A DNA stretch of 39,152 nucleotides from Candidatus Sulfopaludibacter sp. SbA3. GTDB taxonomy: Bacteria > Acidobacteriota > Terriglobia > 20CM-2-55-15. Shown here in pieces: positions 33,255 to 39,152 of this stretch; positions within the stretch are counted from its first letter, which is position 1; each line of letters begins with the position of its first letter. The translations under genes and the position numbers were made by a program. The notes beneath the pieces are model-generated. The model did no database searches, was not told the DNA's origin, and saw only the letters and a program-made list of their open reading frames with translations. Where the stretch lies: contig CAMBFR010000025.1 of the NCBI GenBank assembly GCA_945865815.1, forward strand, positions 1 to 39,152. The letters run 5' to 3'.

Positions 33255-34282
33255 AGGTCAGGAATCCGCTGCGCATCATCGTCCTGTTGCACGAGTCGCT
33301 CGTCCCGCCGGAAACTCTGGTCGGGATCGAAGACAAGGAAAAGCAGCTTTGGCGGACCGAATACGATGTCATCTCCACGCTCCGGGAGATGGGGCACGAG
33401 GTCCGGCCTGTCGGCCTGCGCAGCGATCTGAGCGTGATCGCAAAGGCGCTGGAGGAATTCAAACCCCACATCGCCTTTAACGTTCTCGAGGAATTCGACG
33501 GCTATGCGCTTTTCGATCAGCACGTCGTGAGCTACCTCGAATTGATGAAGCAGCCTTACACCGGCTGCAATCCGCGCGGCTTGACGATCTGCCACGATAA
33601 AGCGCTCACCAAGAAGATACTCACCTACCATCGCATTCACGTGCCGGGCTTCGCGGTCTTTCCGATGAAGGCCAAAGTAAGACGGCCGGGACGGTTGAAA
33701 TTTCCGCTGCTGGTGAAATCGGTGACCGAGGAAGGATCGGCGGGCATTTCGCAGGCCTCGATCGTCACCGATGACGAGAAACTCACCGAGCGTGTGGCAT
33801 TCGTTCATCGCCAGACAAATTCCGATGCGATCGCCGAACAGTTCATCGAAGGCCGCGAGATTTACGTTTCCATCCTGGGAAATCAGAAGCTGCAGGCCTT
33901 CGCTCCGTGGGAATTGCTATTGAACAATCTTCCCGAGGGCCAGGCGAACATCGCCACCGGCCGGCTGAAATGGAACAAGGAGCACCAGAAGAAGATGGGA
34001 CTCGTCACCGAGGCGGCAAAGCTGCCGCCGGAAATGAAGGCGAAGATCGAGCGACTGTCCAAACGCATCTACCGCATCCTCGGCCTGAGCGGATACGCGC
34101 GGCTCGACTACCGGCTCGCGGCCAACGGAGAGGTTTACCTGCTGGAGGCAAATCCGAATCCACAGATCGCATTGAACGAAGATTTCGCCGATTCCGCGGC
34201 GCACTCCGGAGTGCCGTACGACGCGCTGCTGCAGAAGATCGTCACCCTGGGACTGAGCTACAGCCCAATGCGCAGCGGTTGA
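33251..34282 (+). CDS. ATP-grasp ligase, D-Ala-D-Ala-ligase-like
   Basis: The 343-residue protein is an ATP-grasp enzyme. The N-terminal substrate domain has PHIAFNVLEEFDGYALFDQHVVSYLELM. The lid segment is RRPGRLKFPLLVKSVTEEGSAGIS, and the C-terminal Mg/ATP motif is YLLEANPNPQIALNED. The latter, with CNPRGLTICHDKALTKKIL, is close to D-alanine-D-alanine ligases. The gene is not in a mur operon and pairs with the metallopeptidase, so it probably forms another peptide bond. The stop is followed by a 430-bp gap. Confidence 0.85.
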   Translation: MKVRNPLRIIVLLHESLVPPETLVGIEDKEKQLWRTEYDVISTLREMGHEVRPVGLRSDLSVIAKALEEFKPHIAFNVLEEFDGYALFDQHVVSYLELMKQPYTGCNPRGLTICHDKALTKKILTYHRIHVPGFAVFPMKAKVRRPGRLKFPLLVKSVTEEGSAGISQASIVTDDEKLTERVAFVHRQTNSDAIAEQFIEGREIYVSILGNQKLQAFAPWELLLNNLPEGQANIATGRLKWNKEHQKKMGLVTEAAKLPPEMKAKIERLSKRIYRILGLSGYARLDYRLAANGEVYLLEANPNPQIALNEDFADSAAHSGVPYDALLQKIVTLGLSYSPMRSG

Positions 34283-34660
34283 ACAAGGGGGTCGCCCGTT
34301 GAGCGCTCAACATAAGGAGCTTGAACCCGTCGGCGCAGTAGCAGCCCTCTGACCGTCGTTCGGGAATGGGAAATCGAATTGAATACTGGCAAAAACTGGC
34401 AGGCAGGAGAGCCGGGGCGCTTCGTATTGCTTATGGCGGAGGCGAATCCTTTACTCGAAGTGGAATTCGAGTTGTGTCCTGGAACGAAGCCGGGGACCTT
34501 TGAGAATTTGTTCCACGAATTTGCGGGCGTGAACCGCCAGATGTTGACCGCCAGATGTTGACCGATACGCGTACTGTCGGCTATCTTTCCCACACCAGAC
34601 CACCCGAACAACGAATCCACCAAGGCACCTAATAATTGATGGGCCGCAAGGAGAGTCACG
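34283..34660. pseudogene. Gap with a possible broken small gene before nthA
   Basis: A frame running from about 34340 reads EWEIELNTGKNWQAGEPGRF, then LLEVEFELCPGTKPG and FENLFHEFAGVNRQML. A 14-bp tandem duplication (34534-34547 and 34548-34561) then introduces a stop. Without one duplicate unit the frame would continue to a TAA at about 34634. I recognise no family, so this may be a decayed gene or just non-coding sequence. The segment contains no RNA gene that I can see. Confidence 0.3.
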
Positions 34661-34747
34661 ATGGCTGATCCCGAAAAGAGTTCGGTCAGTGGTGGCCGTC
34701 ACAACAAGCAGCGCCATGCACACACAAGATCACGAACCAGACCATGA
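34661..34747 (+). other. Short leader frame with strong RBS overlapping nthA
   Basis: AAGGAGAG lies 8 nt before an ATG at 34661, opening a 28-codon frame ([17 protein letters not shown]...) that overlaps the nthA start in another frame. It may couple translation to nthA. Alternatively it was the original N-terminus of nthA before a 1-nt frameshift. The ATG at 34716 that starts the family-like sequence has only weak ribosome-binding signals. Confidence 0.4.
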
Positions 34748-35348
34748 CCACCAGGTAGTTCCGCCGGACCCTGCACTGAGAACCAAGGCGCTTGAATCCC
34801 TCCTTGTCGAAAAGGGGATCGTCGATCCGAAGGCGCTCGACGCGCTCGTGGACGCTTACGAAAACAAAATCGGCCCCAGGAACGGCGCCCGCGTGGTGGC
34901 TCGCACGTGGGTGGATGCCGCCTACAGGAAACGCCTGCTCGCCGTCCCCGGCGCTGCCATTGCCGAACTCGGCTACGAAGAGACGCAGGGAGAACACATG
35001 GTCGTAGTGGAAAACACGGCCAAGGTGCATAACCTCGTTGTGTGTACCTTGTGTTCCTGTTATCCGTGGCCCGTGTTAGGTCTTCCGCCGGTGTGGTACA
35101 AATCGGCGCCCTATCGCTCACGCGCCGTGATCGACCCTCGAGGTGTAATGCGCGAGTTTGGACTGGAACTGGCGGAAGACGTGGAAGTGCGCGTGTGGGA
35201 CAGCACCGCGGAGATCCGGTATCTGGTACTGCCCGAACGGCCCGCGGGTACGGAAACATGGACTGAGGAAGAGCTGGCCGCCCTGGTCTCGCGTGATTCG
35301 ATGATCGGCGTCGTAAAAGTATCAGCTACCTCCGGAGGAAAAGCATGA
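34716..35348 (+). CDS. nthA: Nitrile hydratase subunit alpha, cobalt type
   Basis: From the ATG at 34716 the protein has 210 residues, with a His/Asp-rich N-terminus ([11 protein letters not shown]). A GTG at 34689 is an alternative. The metal-binding claw is Cys110, Cys113, Ser114 and Cys115 in [11 protein letters not shown]; the Thr after the first Cys is typical of cobalt enzymes, whereas iron enzymes have Ser. [12 protein letters not shown] and RDSMIGV are further signatures. It hydrates nitriles to amides with NthB; the claw cysteines are normally post-translationally oxidised. nthB overlaps by 4 nt. Confidence 0.95.
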   Translation: MHTQDHEPDHDHQVVPPDPALRTKALESLLVEKGIVDPKALDALVDAYENKIGPRNGARVVARTWVDAAYRKRLLAVPGAAIAELGYEETQGEHMVVVENTAKVHNLVVCTLCSCYPWPVLGLPPVWYKSAPYRSRAVIDPRGVMREFGLELAEDVEVRVWDSTAEIRYLVLPERPAGTETWTEEELAALVSRDSMIGVVKVSATSGGKA

Positions 35349-36004
35349 ACGGCGTTCATGACATGGGCGGAATGCAGGGCATGGGGCCTGTTCAGCGCGA
35401 GCAGAATGAACCCGTATTTCACTCGCCCTGGGAAGGCCGCATGTACGCGATCAACCGTGCGATCGGCGCGTGGCGTAAGTGGAATATTGACGCAGGCCGT
35501 CATGAGATTGAGTTAATCCCGCCGGCCGACTACTTGCGGATGAGCTATTACGAGAAATGGCTTACGCGGAACATTGAGTTATTGGTGAAGCACGGCCTTG
35601 TCACGCGCGAAGAGATTGATTCGGGGAAGCCCGCGCCCGGTTCGGCCAAGGCAGCGCCGCCTCTTACGCTGAACGGTGTGCCGGCCGCGCTGATCCGTGG
35701 CAGTTACATGCGTCCGGAAGCGAGCGCCAAGGCGCGTTTCAAATCCGGCCAGCATGTGCGCGCGCGAAATATGAATCCGGTGGGCCATACTCGTCTGCCC
35801 CACTATGCGAGAGGCAAAGCCGGCACCGTTATTCGGAACCACGGAATCTTCGTGTTTCCCGATACGAATGCGCATTTTCTCGGCGAACAGCCACAGTACC
35901 TCTACTCGGTACGTTTCGCGGCCCGGGAATTGTGGGGCGAGCAGGCGTCACGGCGCGATTTCGTTTTCATTGACATGTGGGATAGCTACCTTGAGCGCAT
36001 CTGA
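35345..36004 (+). CDS. nthB: Nitrile hydratase subunit beta
   Basis: The 219-residue protein is full-length NthB. The N-terminal [16 protein letters not shown] is diagnostic. A helical domain with [19 protein letters not shown] follows. The C-terminal SH3-like barrel has [41 protein letters not shown] and DMWDSYLE. Two arginines of this barrel normally hydrogen-bond the oxidised cysteines of the alpha subunit. GGAGG lies 6 nt before the ATG. The accessory gene follows with a 14-nt overlap. Confidence 0.96.
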   Translation: MNGVHDMGGMQGMGPVQREQNEPVFHSPWEGRMYAINRAIGAWRKWNIDAGRHEIELIPPADYLRMSYYEKWLTRNIELLVKHGLVTREEIDSGKPAPGSAKAAPPLTLNGVPAALIRGSYMRPEASAKARFKSGQHVRARNMNPVGHTRLPHYARGKAGTVIRNHGIFVFPDTNAHFLGEQPQYLYSVRFAARELWGEQASRRDFVFIDMWDSYLERI

Positions 36005-36386
36005 TCTCACGAAGTCCGAACTGCAACCCGATCCGGAGCGTCTGGCTTCCCTGCCATCGCTCCCTCGCGACCAAGGCGGACCCGTATTCGCAGAACCGTG
36101 GCAGGCGCAGGCGTTTGCGCTCGCCGTGCGGCTCTCGGCAGAAGGCCACTTCACGTGGAAGGAGTGGGCAGCGGCGCTGGCGGACGAACTAAAGGCAGCG
36201 GCGCAGCGGGGCGAACCGGACGACGGCTCCCGCTACTACGAGCACTGGCTGGCAGCTCTCGAACGGATGGTCACGTCGAAGAACCTCTCAAATCCAGCGG
36301 AGATGGACGCCCGCAAGGAAGCCTGGGCCGACGCCTACCGGCACACAGAGCACGGCAAGCCAGTAGAGCTGCGGAAGACGAAATAG
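35991..36386 (+). CDS. Nitrile hydratase accessory protein (activator)
   Basis: Starting from the TTG at 35991, which overlaps nthB by 14 nt and has GGGA about 9 nt upstream, the protein has 131 residues. It matches the small activator of cobalt nitrile hydratases, whose sequence resembles NthB's N-terminal domain. Signature parts are PVFAEPWQAQAFALAVRL, FTWKEWAAALADEL, GEPDDGSRYYEHWLAALERM and the C-terminal HGKPVEL. It is expected to insert cobalt and help oxidise the active-site cysteines. No ATG is available at the proper place; in-frame codons further upstream are unlikely to be used. No cobalt transporter is adjacent. Confidence 0.85.
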   Translation: MSASDLTKSELQPDPERLASLPSLPRDQGGPVFAEPWQAQAFALAVRLSAEGHFTWKEWAAALADELKAAAQRGEPDDGSRYYEHWLAALERMVTSKNLSNPAEMDARKEAWADAYRHTEHGKPVELRKTK

Positions 36387-36440
36387 AGTGGTGTCGCGCA
36401 CCTGAAAGAAAAACTGTCTGGTGTGTTGCACAAGCTTGGC

Positions 36441-36464
36441 TAATTCAGAGTCTGTCCCCAGAAT
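36441..36464. repeat. Half copy of GAATTC-family repeat (R6)
   Basis: AATTCAGAGTCTGTCCCC matches the right arm of the palindrome at 8357-8418 with one base changed next to the shoulder. The other arm is missing. It lies in the 124-bp gap between the nitrile hydratase activator and the kinase gene. Confidence 0.5.
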
Positions 36465-36510
36465 CCTCCGTAAATGACTTGCGGTTATTTGATAGAATTC
36501 GCCCGAAAAA

Positions 36511-39152
36511 ATGATTGGAACCAAGCTCGCACACTACGAGATCACGAGCCACCTGGGATCGGGCGGCATGGGCGACGTGTATCAGGCCACCGACTCGAAG
36601 CTGGGCCGGAGTGTCGCCATCAAGTTCCTTCCCGAAGCCTTCAATCACGACCCCGAACGCGTGGCGCGATTCGAGCGCGAAGCGCGCGTGCTGGCGTCGT
36701 TGAACCATCCTCACATCGCCGCCATTTACGGACTGGAAGAATCGGGCGGCCGCCGGTTCCTGGTGATGGAACTGGTCGAGGGTCCGACGCTGGCCCAACG
36801 GATCGCGCGAGGCGCGATCGCGGTCGATGAATCGCTTCAGATTGCGGCGCAAATCTGCGAAGCGCTGGAATCGGCCCACGAGAAAGGAATCATCCATCGG
36901 GATCTGAAGCCGGCGAATGTGAAGGTCACACCGGAAGGGAACGTGAAGGTGCTGGACTTCGGACTGGCAAAGGCGTTCGACGTGGAAGCGTCGAATACGA
37001 ATCTATCGCAATCCCCGACAATGAGCATGGCCGCAACGAATCCGGGAGTGATTCTGGGAACCGCGGCCTACATGTCGCCCGAGCAGGCGCGCGGCATGAC
37101 GGTGGACCGGCGGACCGACATCTTCGCGTTCGGCTCGGTGCTCTACGAAATGCTCACCGGCAGACAGGTATTTCGCGGTGAAACAGTATCCGACATTCTG
37201 GCGTCCGTCCTGAAACTGGATCCGGATTGGACGCGGCTCCCCGCGGACACGCCTGCGGCAATCCGCCGGCTGTTGCGCCGATGCCTGCAGAAGGAACGCA
37301 ACCGGCGGCTCGATACTGCGGCCGGCGCCAGAATCGAGATTGATGAAGCGAATACCGATCCCGAGGTCAAGCAACACCTGTCGATTCCCGTAATGCCGGA
37401 ACGCGGCCGGCTGCCGTGGATCCTCGTGGCTGCTCTTTCCATCGTGGTCGCCGCATTTGCGATTCCCACGGTGAGGTATCTGCGACAGAGTCCCGCCGAG
37501 GCGGCGGAAATGCGCACCGAGATCGTCACTCCGGCCACGACCGATCCTATTTCTTTTGCCTTATCTCCCGACGGCCGCCAGATCGTGTTCGTGGCATCCG
37601 GCGACGGGGCCTCGCGCCTCTGGCTGCGGTCCCTGGCCTCCACCACGGCGCAGCCGCTGGCCGGAACCGAGGGTGCGGCCTACCCCTTCTGGTCGCCCGA
37701 CAGCCGCTCGGTCGCTTTCTTCGCCGGTAGCAGTCTGAAGCGGCTCGACATCGGCGGCGGCGCGGCGCAAACAGTGGCAATGGCCACCGCCGGCCGCGGT
37801 GGGACATGGAATGAGGACGGCGTCATTCTGTTTGCGCCAACCAACGCAGGTCCGCTGTTCCGTATGCCGGCCTCGGGGGGCGAACCGGTGGCGGTTACGA
37901 AACTCGACCGACAGACGAGCCACCGGTTTCCCTCGTTCCTGCCCGATGGCCGGCAATTCCTGTTCCACGCGGCGGGGGCGCCGGAAACCGCGGGGATCTA
38001 CCTGGGCTCGCTCGATTCGGCCGAAACCCGGCGGTTGACCGCGGCCGATACGGCGGGCGTCTACCTGTCTCTAGAGGATGGGGGGAATGGCGGGATGGCG
38101 GGATGGCTGCTGTGGGTACGGACGGGAACGCTGGTGGCCCAGCGGCTGGACTTGGAACAGAAGACGCTCACGGGCGATCCGGTGACGCTGGCCGATCCGG
38201 TGGCCGCCGACGCGGGCTTCAGTTCAAGCGCGGTGTCGGTATCGGCGTCGGGCCTGGTGGCCTACCGGGAGGGTGGGGCCAGCCGGCGGCAACTGGCCTG
38301 GTTCGACCGTTCCGGCAAGGCGCTGGGCCGGATGGGCGCGCCGGATGAAAACAATCTCGGCGCTCCCCGCGTTTCGCCCGATGGCCGCCGGGTGGCGGTG
38401 TTTCGCATGGTGGGCAACACCGACATCTGGATTCTGGATGAAACGCGCTCGAGCCGGTTCACGTTCGATGCGGCCTTGGACCGGTTCCCCATCTGGTCTC
38501 CCGACGGCAGCCGGATCGTGTTCGACTCGACCCGGAAGGGCGTCCGCGATCTCTATCAAAAGCCCTCCAGCGGCGCCGGAGAGGAGGAACTGCTGGCGGA
38601 ATCGGCGCAGATCAAGGTGGCCAACGACTGGTCCGCGGACGGCCGGTTCGTGCTCTATCACAGCATCGACCCGACGGGGCGGGATCTGTGGGTGCTGCCG
38701 ATGGAGGGGGAGCGCAAGCCGTGGGTGTTCCTGAAGACCGGCTTCGATGAACGCAACGGCCAGTTCTCGCCGGACGGGCGCTGGGTGGCCTACATGTCGA
38801 ACGAATCGGGGCAAAACGAGATCTACATCCGGCCGTTTGCGGCGCCGGCGGCTTCCGGCGCGGCAGCCAACGCCGCTGCCGGGCAGTGGCAGGTATCGAC
38901 GGCGGGCGGCATTTATCCGAAGTGGCGTTCCGACGGCAGGGAGTTGTACTACATCGGGACCAATGGGGAGATGATGGCGGCGCCGATCGCGGCCACGGCA
39001 ACCACGGTGGAGCCGGGCGCGCCAGTGGCGCTGTTTCCTACGCGAATCTTCGGCGGCGGCGTAGACAATGCCCTGGGCCGGCAATACGACGTCACGCGCG
39101 ACGGCCGTTTCCTGATCAACACGGTGCTGGACGACGCCTCCTCCCCGATCAC
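36511..39152 (+). CDS. Ser/Thr protein kinase with C-terminal TolB/WD40-like propeller (partial)
   Basis: The frame is open from the ATG at 36511 to the right edge (880 codons seen, no stop), so the C-terminus is missing. Residues 1-280 are a Hanks-type kinase with GSGGMG at 16-21, catalytic Lys38 (VAIK), HRDLKPAN with Asp131 and DFG at 149-151. YMSPEQARG then takes the place of APE. A transmembrane helix at about 303-321 separates it from an extracytoplasmic propeller. That propeller is built of repeated PD-x-(R/S) blades (ALSPDGRQIVFVA, RVSPDGRRVAVF, WSPDGSRIVFDS, FSPDGRWVAYMS), as in TolB. Such kinase-propeller fusions are abundant in Acidobacteriota. The propeller presumably senses a periplasmic signal. 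No canonical RBS lies before the ATG. Confidence 0.92.
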   Translation, partial: MIGTKLAHYEITSHLGSGGMGDVYQATDSKLGRSVAIKFLPEAFNHDPERVARFEREARVLASLNHPHIAAIYGLEESGGRRFLVMELVEGPTLAQRIARGAIAVDESLQIAAQICEALESAHEKGIIHRDLKPANVKVTPEGNVKVLDFGLAKAFDVEASNTNLSQSPTMSMAATNPGVILGTAAYMSPEQARGMTVDRRTDIFAFGSVLYEMLTGRQVFRGETVSDILASVLKLDPDWTRLPADTPAAIRRLLRRCLQKERNRRLDTAAGARIEIDEANTDPEVKQHLSIPVMPERGRLPWILVAALSIVVAAFAIPTVRYLRQSPAEAAEMRTEIVTPATTDPISFALSPDGRQIVFVASGDGASRLWLRSLASTTAQPLAGTEGAAYPFWSPDSRSVAFFAGSSLKRLDIGGGAAQTVAMATAGRGGTWNEDGVILFAPTNAGPLFRMPASGGEPVAVTKLDRQTSHRFPSFLPDGRQFLFHAAGAPETAGIYLGSLDSAETRRLTAADTAGVYLSLEDGGNGGMAGWLLWVRTGTLVAQRLDLEQKTLTGDPVTLADPVAADAGFSSSAVSVSASGLVAYREGGASRRQLAWFDRSGKALGRMGAPDENNLGAPRVSPDGRRVAVFRMVGNTDIWILDETRSSRFTFDAALDRFPIWSPDGSRIVFDSTRKGVRDLYQKPSSGAGEEELLAESAQIKVANDWSADGRFVLYHSIDPTGRDLWVLPMEGERKPWVFLKTGFDERNGQFSPDGRWVAYMSNESGQNEIYIRPFAAPAASGAAANAAAGQWQVSTAGGIYPKWRSDGRELYYIGTNGEMMAAPIAATATTVEPGAPVALFPTRIFGGGVDNALGRQYDVTRDGRFLINTVLDDASSPI

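Noticed and set aside
1-39152. CRISPR arrays, tRNA or rRNA genes
   Set aside because: No regularly spaced direct repeats and no cloverleaf or rRNA-like segments were recognised on reading; a tRNA scan would confirm.

Overview
The window reads as a contiguous chromosomal stretch of a free-living Gram-negative-type bacterium with fairly high GC. A secretin-based type IV pilus operon, an LptG/FtsX-like ABC permease, outer-membrane-type lipoprotein signals, several secreted proteins of unknown function and a Ser/Thr kinase fused to a TolB/WD40-like propeller together resemble Acidobacteriota. That assignment is inference; no rRNA or other marker is present. No tRNA, CRISPR array or intact transposase was found.

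Layout. Positions 54-8129 (all minus strand) carry a HTH regulator, pilM-N-O-P-Q, a roadblock/LC7 protein, accB, accC and thiE, packed tightly enough to be one long transcription unit. Positions 8419-11477 hold a DUF6941-like protein, a pirin and HtpG. Positions 11478-12158 look like a scar: a small HTH/excisionase-like gene, a GC-rich hairpin and the truncated remnant of an NHL-repeat gene. A proline-catabolic aldehyde dehydrogenase (pruA) follows at 12166-13794.

The most notable locus is 14035-16333. A small rhodanese on the minus strand has an in-frame TGA exactly where the catalytic cysteine belongs, an open frame on both sides of it, and a bacterial-SECIS-like hairpin just downstream. 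I read it as a selenocysteine rhodanese. It is divergently paired, 23 bp apart, with a DUF1326 gene followed by a DUF2182 membrane protein and a cyclase-like gene.

Positions 16403-20645 preserve the ybbP-ybbA / tesA arrangement, followed by a small zinc-ribbon protein. Positions 20733-22960 carry a DUF6282-like amidohydrolase, an O-methyltransferase and a GNAT acetyltransferase. Positions 22957-26321 form a peroxide-defence module: OxyR with both sensor cysteines, a near-canonical OxyR operator, and a divergent operon of rubrerythrin, an Fe-S oxidoreductase and a DUF3501 protein. A methyltransferase (26337-27029), three secreted proteins (27528-30299), TypA/BipA, and a metallopeptidase/ATP-grasp pair follow. 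A cobalt-type nitrile hydratase operon (34716-36386) and a kinase-propeller gene running off the right edge close the window.

Two families of dispersed repeats punctuate the intergenic spaces. One is a palindrome with an EcoRI-like GAATTC shoulder; two full copies share an identical 8-nt loop. The other is a 181-213 bp multi-hairpin MITE-like element in two copies about 13 kb apart. A further AT-rich 36-bp inverted repeat separates the cyclase-like gene and the ABC permease.
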